64,000 bases of DNA. Source: Flagellimonas sp. 389. Lineage in GTDB: Bacteria; Bacteroidota; Bacteroidia; Flavobacteriales; Flavobacteriaceae. A program made the translations under genes and the position numbers. The stretch covers positions 41,968 through 105,967 of the forward strand of contig NZ_JAHCMU010000019.1 in assembly GCF_018449435.1 (NCBI RefSeq), given 5' to 3'. Below, piece by piece: positions 8,259 to 17,342 of this stretch (its first letter is position 1; every line of letters starts with the position of its first letter). The notes below the pieces were generated by a model. The model ran no database searches. It had not been told where the DNA came from and was given only the letters and a program-made list of their open reading frames with translations.

Positions 8259-11072
8259 CTAAAACTGAAATTTTAAAGAACTCATATAAATCCTTGGAGC
8301 GGACTCCGTTCCATAAGCAAAACCTCCACTAGCAAAACCATTTTGAGTGCCAATTCCTGAACCTGTGGCTTCTGGGTCAAAATCCCCAGCGGTAAAATTG
8401 AACGGATTTGTAACCGTTATTCCAAATCTTACATTAGAGAAAGGCTTGAGTACGTCGCCAAAGTCATACGAGGCCCCAATATTCCTGATCTTTAAATAAT
8501 CGTTATCGAAAATAAAGAAATTCACATAGTTAAAAGGTGATGTTGTACCTATCAATTCTTCAGGTATTCCTGTATTGTCAACACCTCCTATATGTCTTAA
8601 TAAGAAACTTAAGTCGGTAATCTTCCCACCAAATTGATAATCGCCTGTGATAAAGAGATTCAGCTTATTATTAAAAGAATAATCAAGACTTATAGAACCA
8701 AAATTGGGGGCAAAGGTTTTCCCTAAAAATGAATTTGTCTCAAATTCGTAAGTTCCGTCATCCTGTAGCACAGCAGCTGTTCCTCGAAGGAATCCAAGAC
8801 TTTCCCCTTCGGCTACAACGGATCCTAGCACACTGAATCCACCAACAACAAAAGGTGCACCTCCACCAGTATCAACAACATTGTTCTCATTTGTATTATA
8901 GGACAACGATAAGTTCATTTGATGTTTGACCGATTGTAGTATGGCCGCCCTCATTTCAAATTCCCAACCTTTGTTCTCTACCTTACCTATGTTCTGGATT
9001 TGGTTTTGCGAACCTTGGGAAGGTGGAGCAACCGGCGTAAAAAGTGCATCTACGGTATTGGCCACATATCTGGTTCCACTAAAGTTCAGCCTATTTCTGA
9101 AAAAACCAAGTTCAAGCCCGAATTCTGTTGTTTGTACTGTTTCGGATATTAAATCGGCGTTACCAGGGTTTGCAAAAGAAAAAGCGGGAACGTCCAAGAA
9201 CGAACTTAATTCAAAGGTTTTGTCCTGAGTGAATGGCTGTGCAAAATTCGTGGATTCACCGTAATTGGCCCTTAACTTGATATTGGAAATCCAATTACTT
9301 ATATTGCTTTCCTGATAGAAATCATGGTCAGAGAAATTATAGGTAAACCCAACTTTTGGCAATAAAAGTGGTTTGGTATTGCTACCAGAAGCAGTGCTCC
9401 TATCCAAACGTCCTCCAAATTCCAAATAAGCTACATCATATATTCCTATGTTTTCTAAAAAATACAGCCCATAATTGGCATTTTCCAATACAAAATCCAA
9501 ACTAGCTTGTGTAGGAAAGAAGTCGATTTTTCTGGTACCGTCCACACCACCTTCACCGTTTAAACGATTTTGTCTATCGGTGGTTCTGAAAAACTGTCCT
9601 CCAAATACTGTAACAAATGAAAAGTTCTCGGTACTGGCCCTATGCGTAAAATTCATATCACCAGTGACCACAAAATTATCACGCAATGCACGGGCGAACG
9701 TAGCTTGGTCCGTAGTTCCTGGATTAATATTTCCAATTTCAATTAAAAACTCATTACTGTCCAAGTTCTCTTGTACAGTTGTCCTAAAATCAATACCTAA
9801 GGTTGCATTGGCCTGTAAGGAACTTGTTATATCGTAGGTAAATTTGTTAGATGCTGTAAAACGACTGGTCCTTGCGGTAATATCCACTAATTCTCCAATC
9901 CTTCGGGCATTGTCCCTTAAGGGTATCCACTCTTCCTCGCTAATTGCATCCAAATCTACCCCAGCATCTGCTCCTTCAAAATTAGAAAATCGGGAAAAGT
10001 TTGTATTTGCATTGTAATCCAGATTGGAATCAAAACTGACATAGGAAAAAGATCCTTGATATTTTAATTTATCTGTTACCTTGGCACTCAAACCAAAAGT
10101 GAAGGTTCTTCTCACTTGTTCGTTCAAATCATTGAAACCGTCATCTTTATATAAGCTACCACCAAAGTTATAAGTGAAATTCTCGGAACCGCCACTAAAG
10201 CCTACCCTATATTCTTGCGAAAAACCAGGTTGAAAAATAGCTTCTGCTGTCCTTTTGTATTTTAAAAAGTCTTCAGTACCTTTTATAGCGCCAAGCCTAC
10301 TTTCAAAAAATGCAGTCCCTTTCCCAGATTTTCCTTTTTTTGTAATAATTTGTATAATTCCATTGGCCGCGTCCGCACCGTATAATGTGGTAGCGGCACC
10401 ACCTTTGATATATTCGATTCGTTCAATGGACTCAACAGGTATATCGGCTAGGGCAGATACGTTTGCACCTCCAGTATTAATACCTAATCTTGCATTGGAG
10501 TTCAAATTATCTACTCTTACTCCATCAACAATGATAACTGGTGTAGATGAAGAAGCAGCAGATATTGGTCCTCTTGTCCTAATAATAGATGCTGTTCCCG
10601 GCTGTCCAGAACTCAACCTAATCTGTGCACTGGGTGCCGTTGCTTGAAGTAGTTGGTCAATTTGATTTGCAGGAAGCCTATCTATTTCATCTTCGGTAAG
10701 AACATCGACCGTGGTAGAAAGTTTTCTTCTCTGGATACCTGCACCTTGACCAGTGACAACAACTTCTTCCAAAGCTTGAGCATCTTCCTCCATTTGCACA
10801 TTGATAACGGTGGAACTGCTTACGGTTCTAGTTGTTGTTTTTTGTCCTATATAACTAAAACGTAGTACTTGATCAACTTCAACTGAAATAGTGTAATTTC
10901 CGTCAAAATCGGTCTGCGTTCCATTGGTTGTCCCATCCACAACAATAGAAACACCGGGAAGTGGCATTCCGTTCTGGTCGGTGACCGTTCCAGAACGTAT
11001 ATTGGTCTGCGCATTCATGTTCGCAAAAACCAAGGACATCATAAATGTAATCAGTGAAATCTTAATTTTCAT
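8259..11072 (-). CDS. SusC/RagA-like TonB-dependent outer-membrane transporter
   Basis: A 937-residue outer-membrane channel. A signal peptide (cleavage near MNAQ) is followed by a CarboxypepD_reg-like domain (about 24-105; SGTVTDQNGMPLPGVSIVV and YIGQKTTTR). Next come the EEVVVTGQG TonB-box region, a plug domain with ATAPSAQIRLSSGQPG and PVIIVDGVRVDN, and a long beta-barrel ending in a C-terminal aromatic (SLKFQF). There is no STN domain, so it probably does not signal through an anti-sigma factor; the AraC-type gene upstream on the same strand is the nearest candidate regulator. Forms a two-gene operon with the SusD-like gene. Energy would come from TonB-ExbBD encoded elsewhere. Confidence 0.95.
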   Translation of the reverse strand: MKIKISLITFMMSLVFANMNAQTNIRSGTVTDQNGMPLPGVSIVVDGTTNGTQTDFDGNYTISVEVDQVLRFSYIGQKTTTRTVSSSTVINVQMEEDAQALEEVVVTGQGAGIQRRKLSTTVDVLTEDEIDRLPANQIDQLLQATAPSAQIRLSSGQPGTASIIRTRGPISAASSSTPVIIVDGVRVDNLNSNARLGINTGGANVSALADIPVESIERIEYIKGGAATTLYGADAANGIIQIITKKGKSGKGTAFFESRLGAIKGTEDFLKYKRTAEAIFQPGFSQEYRVGFSGGSENFTYNFGGSLYKDDGFNDLNEQVRRTFTFGLSAKVTDKLKYQGSFSYVSFDSNLDYNANTNFSRFSNFEGADAGVDLDAISEEEWIPLRDNARRIGELVDITARTSRFTASNKFTYDITSSLQANATLGIDFRTTVQENLDSNEFLIEIGNINPGTTDQATFARALRDNFVVTGDMNFTHRASTENFSFVTVFGGQFFRTTDRQNRLNGEGGVDGTRKIDFFPTQASLDFVLENANYGLYFLENIGIYDVAYLEFGGRLDRSTASGSNTKPLLLPKVGFTYNFSDHDFYQESNISNWISNIKLRANYGESTNFAQPFTQDKTFELSSFLDVPAFSFANPGNADLISETVQTTEFGLELGFFRNRLNFSGTRYVANTVDALFTPVAPPSQGSQNQIQNIGKVENKGWEFEMRAAILQSVKHQMNLSLSYNTNENNVVDTGGGAPFVVGGFSVLGSVVAEGESLGFLRGTAAVLQDDGTYEFETNSFLGKTFAPNFGSISLDYSFNNKLNLFITGDYQFGGKITDLSFLLRHIGGVDNTGIPEELIGTTSPFNYVNFFIFDNDYLKIRNIGASYDFGDVLKPFSNVRFGITVTNPFNFTAGDFDPEATGSGIGTQNGFASGGFAYGTESAPRIYMSSLKFQF

Positions 11073-11487
11073 ACAGTAAACTTTAGTTAGTAATTAATGA
11101 GTTAGTTGTTTGAATTTGTAGAGTGGTAACTGTCAATTGATGACTAATTCAAAAAATACCTTCTAAAATGAGAACAAAATTTAATGCCCTTAATTTTTTT
11201 CAGTACCGACGTCGTACCACTCTACGTTTCAAATTTGCAGCAACAAAAAAAAGGAAAGAAATAGGCTTAAAAGTCTATTATTATAGGTGTTTTCGACTAT
11301 CCCGATGATTATTTACCTATTATTTCAATTGATCAAACAGTTTAAAACCGAACACCTCAGACTTGAAAAAAAGTCCTTGAAATTAGCTCTATAAAAAAGG
11401 GATACACTTAAATCGTAAGGATAAATGAAGAGAGAAGCAGATGATATATTACATATCCAAAAAACTATCAGAAAATAGTTGATTCAA
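11073..11487. other. 415-base intergenic region upstream of the SusC-like gene
   Basis: No open frame worth calling. It holds the leader and promoter of the SusC/SusD operon and the widely spaced inverted repeat described separately. On the minus strand a TATTTTTTG stretch near 11160 could be a -7 element, but the spacing to an upstream TTG is imperfect. Confidence 0.5.
11118..11225. repeat. Widely spaced 11-bp inverted repeat in the SusC leader
   Basis: GTAGAGTGGTA at 11118-11128 is matched by its exact reverse complement TACCACTCTAC at 11215-11225. A TTTGAA stretch lies at similar distance outside each copy, so the similarity extends to about 20 bases. The two copies bracket about 86 bases that probably contain the promoter of the SusC operon. 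Such an arrangement suits a dimeric regulator that loops DNA or a long-range RNA pairing. Confidence 0.5.
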
Positions 11488-12051
11488 TTACTCGGAAAGA
11501 GATGGTAATTTCCTTTTATGTTTGGATGCTTCAATAAATTCTGTTGGGGTCATATGGACATAATTTTTAAAAGCCTTATTGAAGGTAGCTTTATTATTAA
11601 ATCCGACCTCGAACAAAACTTCCCCAATACTGGGGTTTTCAGTTATTCTAAAAAGCCTTATTGCTTCCGTGACTCTATAGGTATTAACGAAAGTGTTAAA
11701 ATCCTGACCAAATCTTTGATTTATTATTTGCGATGTTTGGTGTACTGAAATTCCTAATTCCAAAGCTATATCGTTCAACCTCAAATTTGGGTTTTGATAA
11801 AGCTTGTTTTTCTCCATAAGCTCAACAAGCTTGACTTTAAAATCGTTCGCTAAATCTGCGGTCAAACCACTATTCTTATATTTTGTCTTTGATAAAATTT
11901 CACCAATATTAGTCTTCTTAGATAAGTAATTCTTCTTCTTCTTTTTTGTAAAGAAGTTACTTTTAATAAGAATTAGAATCAAAATAACTTGAGTTAAACA
12001 TAACTGTACTATAGATATTATTATTAAAGTGTTCGTATTCCACCATTCCAT
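11488..12051 (-). CDS. Membrane-anchored AraC-family transcriptional regulator
   Basis: A 187-residue protein. An N-terminal hydrophobic helix (about residues 8-32) is followed by a lysine-rich stop-transfer segment and then a C-terminal AraC/XylS helix-turn-helix pair. The first HTH is around LRLNDIALELGISVHQTSQI and the second around SIGEVLFEVGFNNKATFNKA, followed by the typical FKNYVHMTPTEF. It is much shorter than usual Bacteroidota regulators of this layout, which carry several membrane helices or TPRs before the HTH, so it may be trimmed. It lies on the same strand 415 bases upstream of SusC/SusD and is the best local candidate to control that pair, by inference only. Confidence 0.85.
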   Translation of the reverse strand: MEWWNTNTLIIISIVQLCLTQVILILILIKSNFFTKKKKKNYLSKKTNIGEILSKTKYKNSGLTADLANDFKVKLVELMEKNKLYQNPNLRLNDIALELGISVHQTSQIINQRFGQDFNTFVNTYRVTEAIRLFRITENPSIGEVLFEVGFNNKATFNKAFKNYVHMTPTEFIEASKHKRKLPSLSE

Positions 12052-12137
12052 TCTTACCCTCTTTCTTCCTGATAATGCTCAAGCTACAGGAACATGTTAA
12101 AAAGTTGTATAGATTTTTTTATAATTCTACTTAATCG

Positions 12138-12170
12138 CATATATCCTTTTTTATCAAAAAAGGATATATG
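12138..12170. repeat. Perfect 15-bp inverted repeat with 3-base centre
   Basis: CATATATCCTTTTTT is followed by ATC and then its exact reverse complement AAAAAAGGATATATG. The arm is AT-rich, with only two G:C pairs beside the end pair, so a classical intrinsic terminator is doubtful. It lies about 87 bases upstream of the start of the membrane-anchored AraC-type gene. Confidence 0.6.
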
Positions 12171-12500
12171 ACTTTTATAAGTATATAGGTCGACTATAGA
12201 GCATCACTACTTTTACAATTATAACAGTCCTAAACTAGCATTTAGGAATATGATATTTAGTTATCCATCTGATTATTGTTTGAAACTGTCCGCATAAAAT
12301 TAATGTAATCCTACTCTAATTTATTGGATATTCTTGTCACAGATTGGTCAAAAAATCACTTTTTAAGCCTTTTGCTTAACGTAGCATGATTTTGCCGTAC
12401 TATCCCTATATTTTAACCCAAGGGTTTTAATTGATCTATTTCAATTAGGAAAGCTTTTTATATTGAGTTTAAAGTGTGCTTTTGTATGGGTTTAAAACAA

Positions 12501-12530
12501 AAAGGGGGAGCATAAAATGCCCCCCCTTTA
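12501..12530 (-). terminator. Intrinsic terminator of the tRNA-Arg gene
   Basis: On the minus strand AAAGGGGG with GCAT pairs to ATGC with CCCCC and TTT around an A/C mismatch and a short A-rich loop. The T/C-to-T tract continues in the direction of tRNA transcription. It begins 6 bases after the tRNA 3' end. Confidence 0.75.
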
Positions 12531-12535
12531 TATCG

Positions 12536-12609
12536 TGATCGCGATAGGATTCGAACCTATGACCGTCTGCTTAGAAGGCAGATGCTCTATCCAGCTGAGC
12601 TACGCGACC
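12536..12609 (-). tRNA. tRNA-Arg (anticodon TCT)
   Basis: The minus strand folds as a full cloverleaf. The acceptor GGTCGCG pairs with CGCGATC (one G:T), the D-arm is AGCTCAGCTGG, and the anticodon stem CTGCC / GGCAG style region surrounds TTCTAAG. The T-arm carries GGTTCGAATCC. The anticodon is TCT, which reads AGA/AGG arginine codons. The discriminator base is A and CCA is not encoded, as usual for Bacteroidota. A terminator follows directly. Confidence 0.97.
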
Positions 12610-12822
12610 TATTTTGCGGGTGCAAATATACGATTAACATTAAATAATGTCCAATTAAATAAACTCAAATACTAGTATTTATTAAAAAAACACTATTTCT
12701 TAGTTCTACCATAACATTATAAAACGTTTTGTTGGTAATTAATGATATACTATTTTTTGTTTATCTGTTATATACAGTAATGCATATGGTTGAACAATGC
12801 CAGTTTTTTGATGTAAACACCA

Positions 12823-13743
12823 TTAATTGTTCTCCAAATAATAAGATGGTGGATTACCATATGCCTTTTTAAAAACTTTACTGAATACGCTAAGATCACT
12901 AAATCCAAAAAAATCTGATATCTCGCTGACAGACAAATCTTTCTTCTGGAGCGCTTCTTTAGCTTTGGAAATTTTCAATCTATTAATATATTGATGTGGA
13001 GTCTTTCCAAATGCTTTTTTAAAAGAATCATATAAATGAAATTTGGACAAACTGGAGATATATGATAACTCATTTATTGATATATGGTTTTGAATATTAT
13101 CATGTATAAATTCATAAGCGATCAACAACCTTTTCAGTGTCTCTTCTTTAGTAGATATCTTCTTGGCCTTAATGTTATTGACTATTTTATTTCCCAATAA
13201 CTGTTCCTTGTATATTGATTGTAACACCTCTATAGTAAGCTCTTCGGGACATAAAAATTCAAATTCATAATCATTGCTTAAATCATATATATATTTGAGC
13301 AGCTTTCCTGAGGAATAGTAATCTGAAAACAAAGGTTTTTCCAAAAAGAAGTTCATATCCTTTATTGAATCAAATGGGTCATCCAATATTGATTCATTCT
13401 TTGTCTTTAAATAATACGAGAAACTTGAACTAAAATCTTTAGTAATACCAAAACTCAAAACGTCCATGTAACTGTTCTCTTCATTAAAAAACTCCCAACC
13501 TTCGTTTGGATTTAAAACAAAAAAACTATCCTTTTCAACATTTAAACGTTGCCCGTTCCTTTGGAAAACCCCACTTCCTTCTTTAAAAAGCGCAACTATG
13601 GTGGCGTTCTCAACAAACTCATGATGCTCAAAACAAGCTTTAAAACGCATCAAAAAGTTTTCATGCTTGGAATAGTGAGGAGGAAGTTCAAACTCTTTTT
13701 GTTGATAGTGATTGTAAAATTTGTCGTCATACTTTACAGACAT
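12823..13743 (-). CDS. AraC-family transcriptional regulator with cupin-like sensor domain
   Basis: A 306-residue cytoplasmic regulator. The N-terminal half (about 1-150) looks like the AraC-type cupin sensor: NATIVALFKEGSGVFQRNGQ, then FFVLNPNEGWEF. The C-terminal 100 residues form the double HTH: HISINELSYISSLSKFHLYD, then FGKTPHQYINRLKISKAKEAL and LSVSEISDFFGFSDLSVFSK. The effector is unknown. It is divergent from aldose 1-epimerase across 413 bases, so regulation of sugar metabolism is possible, but nothing in the sequence proves it. Confidence 0.9.
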   Translation of the reverse strand: MSVKYDDKFYNHYQQKEFELPPHYSKHENFLMRFKACFEHHEFVENATIVALFKEGSGVFQRNGQRLNVEKDSFFVLNPNEGWEFFNEENSYMDVLSFGITKDFSSSFSYYLKTKNESILDDPFDSIKDMNFFLEKPLFSDYYSSGKLLKYIYDLSNDYEFEFLCPEELTIEVLQSIYKEQLLGNKIVNNIKAKKISTKEETLKRLLIAYEFIHDNIQNHISINELSYISSLSKFHLYDSFKKAFGKTPHQYINRLKISKAKEALQKKDLSVSEISDFFGFSDLSVFSKVFKKAYGNPPSYYLENN

Positions 13744-14156
13744 AATCGAGTTTGGTTTAAGTTTTTTAAGGATTCAATAAAGGGCAAGTGGTTGCGTCCG
13801 ATTTTTTGATTCATTGAATATATAAACTAAACTTTTTGTTGATTCGTATTCAAAATCATAAAAAAGTATAGGTAAATATTCATAATAACAACTATGAAAT
13901 TTTAGTTTTTAAACTTTACATAAACTCCTCTTTGCATCAATCATATCATATTATGCTACACCTTTAGCATCATTCTGCAAAACATAAAAGTATTTTTGTC
14001 ATACAAACCCAGAAACAGCATAAGGTTTACTATTTTTAAAAAAATGGGTACTAGATTGTGTTTAAACGATACTACCAGTGAACTATGCAAAAAACACTTC
14101 AGATTCAAAACTTATATGATAAGCTGTACAACAAAAATTAGAATCAAGAAAATCAT
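13744..14156. other. 413-base divergent intergenic region
   Basis: Lies between the AraC-type gene and aldose 1-epimerase and must hold both promoters. A small hairpin ATGCT-N8-AGCAT at 13953-13970 is the only structure seen. No open frame supported. Confidence 0.45.
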
Positions 14157-15131
14157 ATGGAACTAGTGAAATTAACAAATTCCCAAGGCATGGAGTTACA
14201 GGTGTGTAATTATGGAGCAACCTTGGTTTCGCTCAAAGTTCCAAATAAAGACAGTGGATTGACCAATGTTGTGGTCGGATTGGATAATCATGAACAGTAT
14301 GCCTCTCAAGAATACCAAAACCATCAGCTTTACTTAGGCGCTACCATTGGTAGATATGCTGGTAGAATTTCAAACGGAAGCTTTAATTTAGAAGGAAATG
14401 AATTTGCCCTGCACCATACGGATGGAGTGCACTTACACGGAGGAAAGTGCGGGTTCGATAAAAAATATTGGGCCGTAGAAAAAATAGGTCAGCATAGAAA
14501 TCCTTTTGTTGTGCTCTCTTATGAAAGCAAACACTTGGAAGAAGACTATCCCGGAAACCTAAAAGTCGAAGTTACATACCAGCTACTGGAATCGAATGCC
14601 GTTAAAATCAGCTATACCGCAACAACCGATAAAACAACAGTGGTCAATTTAACCAACCACAGCTACTTTAACCTTAGTGGTAGCGATACAATTCTAGGTC
14701 AACATTTAAAAGTCAACAGCGACCATCATATAGATGTAGATAATAAAACGATACCCACAGGTAAGATCAACCCATCAAAAAATACTAGATTCGATTATAA
14801 CGATCTATCAGAAATTGAAAATTCGGGCTTTGCTGGTCTCGATGACACTTTTATCTTGAACAAATCCTTGAAAGCAGCATCTCTTTGGTCTAAAAAAAGT
14901 GGTCTTTACATGAAAGTCTTTACCAACCAGCCCGCCATTGTCATCTACACCCCAGAACAACTTCCTGAGTTAAGCTATTATGAACACGCAGAATTTGAAA
15001 GATTCCCTGCCATATGCTTTGAAGCCCAGAATTATCCAGATGCCCCAAATAACGAGACATTTCCATCCAGTAAACTTTTGCCAGGTTCAACTTACCTTAA
15101 CGAAACGGTATTTGATTTTACCTTGAAATAA
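14157..15131 (+). CDS. galM: Aldose 1-epimerase (mutarotase)
   Basis: Interconverts alpha and beta anomers of aldoses such as galactose and glucose. Family motifs are all present: ATIGRYAGRIS, LHGGKCGFDKKYW, the NHSYFNLSG segment with the catalytic His, and CFEAQNYPDAPN with the catalytic Glu near residue 290. At 324 residues it is slightly short but complete, and without a signal peptide, hence cytoplasmic. It stands alone on the plus strand, divergent from an AraC-type regulator, with no Leloir-pathway genes nearby. The family includes close relatives with other sugar specificity, so the substrate is not certain. Confidence 0.93.
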   Translation: MELVKLTNSQGMELQVCNYGATLVSLKVPNKDSGLTNVVVGLDNHEQYASQEYQNHQLYLGATIGRYAGRISNGSFNLEGNEFALHHTDGVHLHGGKCGFDKKYWAVEKIGQHRNPFVVLSYESKHLEEDYPGNLKVEVTYQLLESNAVKISYTATTDKTTVVNLTNHSYFNLSGSDTILGQHLKVNSDHHIDVDNKTIPTGKINPSKNTRFDYNDLSEIENSGFAGLDDTFILNKSLKAASLWSKKSGLYMKVFTNQPAIVIYTPEQLPELSYYEHAEFERFPAICFEAQNYPDAPNNETFPSSKLLPGSTYLNETVFDFTLK

Positions 15132-15238
15132 GTAGTTTAAAACAACCCATGATTTATAAAATATCCAATGACAAATGATGCCTTCTGGCCAAAGCATTGA
15201 AACAATTTGATTTTTTTGTATTGAAAAAGTTTAGTTTT

Positions 15239-15676
15239 TTAACAAAAGTTCAATTCCTTCACCATATAAATAGAAGTGGAAGGACATATCTCTGAGAATT
15301 CTTTGGAGCTGGCGATTGCCTTTGGTGCTTCAATTCTCTCAGAAATCTTAAAACCTTTTTTTAGAAAATATTGATCCGCGGTAGTAGTCAAAAGATGCAT
15401 CCTTTTGATTCCGTCTTTTTTACTTTTATCAATCAATTTATTAAAGAGCTTGCCTCCTACTCCCTTGTTTTTAGAGTCCTCAGTTACAGCAAATGAGCGT
15501 AAAAGTCCATCCTCACCATATTTTTCAATTCCAATGCACCCAATAATTTCACTACCAGATTTTGAAGTAAGAAATGTTACTTTAGAGGAACGAAGGTCTA
15601 CATAGGGAAGACCATTTTTCTTCAATAGGTTTTTAACTTTTTCAAAGTCATAACTCTCTATTTCTTTGGTTTTCAT
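15239..15676 (-). CDS. GNAT-family N-acetyltransferase, ArsN2-like
   Basis: A single-domain 145-residue acetyltransferase. The GNAT core is clear: IIGCIGIEKYGEDGLLRSFA, then the acetyl-CoA loop SKNKGVGGKLFNKL, and YFLKKGFK. The EKYG.DGLLRS segment, the LLTTTADQYFLKKGF stretch and the ending KEFSEICPSTSIYM match the pattern of proteins annotated as arsenic-resistance acetyltransferase ArsN2. No other ars gene is nearby, so an arsenic role is not supported by context. Stands alone. Confidence 0.75.
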   Translation of the reverse strand: MKTKEIESYDFEKVKNLLKKNGLPYVDLRSSKVTFLTSKSGSEIIGCIGIEKYGEDGLLRSFAVTEDSKNKGVGGKLFNKLIDKSKKDGIKRMHLLTTTADQYFLKKGFKISERIEAPKAIASSKEFSEICPSTSIYMVKELNFC

Positions 15677-15860
15677 TTGCTATCATTTGATTTCAATCTT
15701 ATGTACTGAACTAAGATTTACGATATTAAATTTAAGATTAAATCCACCACTAGGCCAATACTTGGAATAATCTGCCCCATATTACTTTCTATTTCCACTA
15801 AGCTTCTTAGCTGAACAATAGCCCCGTTCGTATCTCTCTTTATCACAGCATGAAATCTCT

Positions 15861-16136
15861 TTATGGTACACTTTCCTTAAATCTGGGAGGCATTAAATTT
15901 TCACTGTCTAGAATCCTATTCAGTTCTTCTTCTGATAAGAGCTTTTTATCCAAGATAAGTTCTCGTATGGATTTACCGGTCTTAATAGCCTCCTTACCTA
16001 TCAAATCACCTATGTGATGCCCCAGATAAGGATTCAAAAATGTAATCAATCCAACAGAATTCATCACTTTTACCTTTGTATATTCCTCGTTTGCCGTTAT
16101 TCCTTTAATACATTTTGTTGTTAAACCAATGCATGG
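15861..16136 (-). pseudogene. aspA: Remnant of aspartate ammonia-lyase (C-terminal about 90 residues)
   Basis: The translation reads KCIKGITANEEYTKVKV followed by MNSVGLITFLNPYLGHH and ends in LMPPRFKESVP. This matches the end of aspartase (C-I-N-G-I-T-A-N, then NSIGIVTYLNP.IGHH, GKSVRE and LM.P), the FumC_C domain. Homology starts upstream of the ATG at 16067, which is therefore not a true start, and stops right after the TAG of the neighbouring phosphatase gene, which is in the same frame. The catalytic core, some 380 residues, is absent. This is best read as a deletion that fused the aspA tail to the phosphatase 3' end. A short protein from 16067 is possible but unlikely to be functional. 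Confidence 0.8.
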
Positions 16137-17342
16137 CTAGTGAAAATCCATTTTCATTCTTTTTCCTGTATCGCTCACTTTATAATATTTGCCATTTTCA
16201 ATAAGCAACACATGCGACTTTCCAGTAAATTTTTCTTTAGGGTGCTTGATGTCCACCCGTATCACTTTACCGTTAAAATCGCTTGTCACTTCATCTGCAA
16301 CTATAGTATGACCAATAATGATATGTTCCACAGCATAAAACCCCAAAATTCTATCCAAGGCTGTTTCTTTAATTTTTTGGTACTTGCTTCCACTATTTTT
16401 GATAAGCCCGCGATACCAAAAAGGGCCCATACTGCTAAAAACCAATTTTGAAGCCTCATCACTTGTAGGTTTTTTAATAGGGTTATGTTCAAGGTTTTTT
16501 CGAACAATGGTATTGATGTCTTCAATGGATAATCCAGTATTTACCAATTCTTCGCTTATTCCACCATGAAGAAAAAGGTTATTGCCTATTTTCTCAACGG
16601 CATTTTTGGATTTGATCCATTTGACCAGTTCATTTTTTTCAGACATTAAAAAACGATACGCCTTTTTATGGTCATCTTCTATTCCTGATACAATTCTTGC
16701 CAAATCAATATATTTTTCATCCACATAACGAATGTCCAGATATAGGTTCATCACATCGTGATTTCCCAAAATATAGTGCACCTTCCCCCCCGCTCTCTCA
16801 GCTTCTTGTTCTAATTTGTACAACAACCATAAACTGGGTAGTACTTCAGTACCGCGGTCAAACATATCGCCACAAATAACAAGATGTCCCTTGCCATAAA
16901 TCCAGTTATAGTTTTTATCCATAACCTTATTTCCTAACAATAAACTATAAAAAGTATTGAAATTTCCTTCAATATCCGAAGTGACCAATATTTTATCCTG
17001 AGCTTCGTATACCGCGTCGGGAACAACGTATTTTTTGGCGAGCGCAAAGGCAAATTCATCTTTGTCGGAGTTGTTTATCTTGCTTATAAAAGTTTGATTC
17101 TTTTTCCTTTTGATTTCGGTAGTTTTTATAAAGAATGAAGCATCTTTTCTTTGTTCTACGGAAATTATGGTCAAACTGTCTTTGTCAGTATACACATAAG
17201 GACCATCTAAACTTTGAAGCTTAGTAGTCGCTATTTGTTTTTTAATAATGTGGTTAGACGTATTAACCTTACAACTAAAGAAAGTACACAGAATACTACT
17301 GTACACAATAATCCTTTGCCTATTGTTTACCAACTTGCTCAT
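16137..17342 (-). CDS. Exported PPP-type metallophosphatase (Shewanella-like phosphatase type)
   Basis: A 401-residue phosphoesterase. The metal-site motifs occur in order: TSDIEGNF (variant of GDxHG, with Glu for His), VICGDMFDRG, ILGNHDVMN, FLHGG, then IIGHT. It probably acts on phosphoserine/threonine/tyrosine or small phosphoesters with Mn or Fe/Zn. The N-terminal hydrophobic stretch ending in FFSCK suggests a lipoprotein, so action in the periplasm or at the surface. The start at 17342 overlaps the stop of the hydrolase gene upstream as ATGA, so the two are translationally coupled. It is the last gene of the sigma/FecR/SusCD locus and is followed, in the same frame, by the aspartase remnant. 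Confidence 0.85.
   Translation of the reverse strand: MSKLVNNRQRIIVYSSILCTFFSCKVNTSNHIIKKQIATTKLQSLDGPYVYTDKDSLTIISVEQRKDASFFIKTTEIKRKKNQTFISKINNSDKDEFAFALAKKYVVPDAVYEAQDKILVTSDIEGNFNTFYSLLLGNKVMDKNYNWIYGKGHLVICGDMFDRGTEVLPSLWLLYKLEQEAERAGGKVHYILGNHDVMNLYLDIRYVDEKYIDLARIVSGIEDDHKKAYRFLMSEKNELVKWIKSKNAVEKIGNNLFLHGGISEELVNTGLSIEDINTIVRKNLEHNPIKKPTSDEASKLVFSSMGPFWYRGLIKNSGSKYQKIKETALDRILGFYAVEHIIIGHTIVADEVTSDFNGKVIRVDIKHPKEKFTGKSHVLLIENGKYYKVSDTGKRMKMDFH

Larger units (their letters stand above)
12052..12535. other. 484-base intergenic region between AraC-type gene and tRNA
   Basis: No gene seen. It contains a perfect 15-bp inverted repeat at 12138-12170 and the terminator of the tRNA gene at 12501-12530. 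The remainder is AT-rich without clear repeats. Confidence 0.5.

Noticed and set aside
15720..15865. A minus-strand stretch open for about 50 codons after the aspartase remnant (ends MGQIIPSIGLVVDLILNLIS)
   Set aside because: No supported start codon and no recognised similarity; the stretch may be decayed DNA next to the pseudogene.
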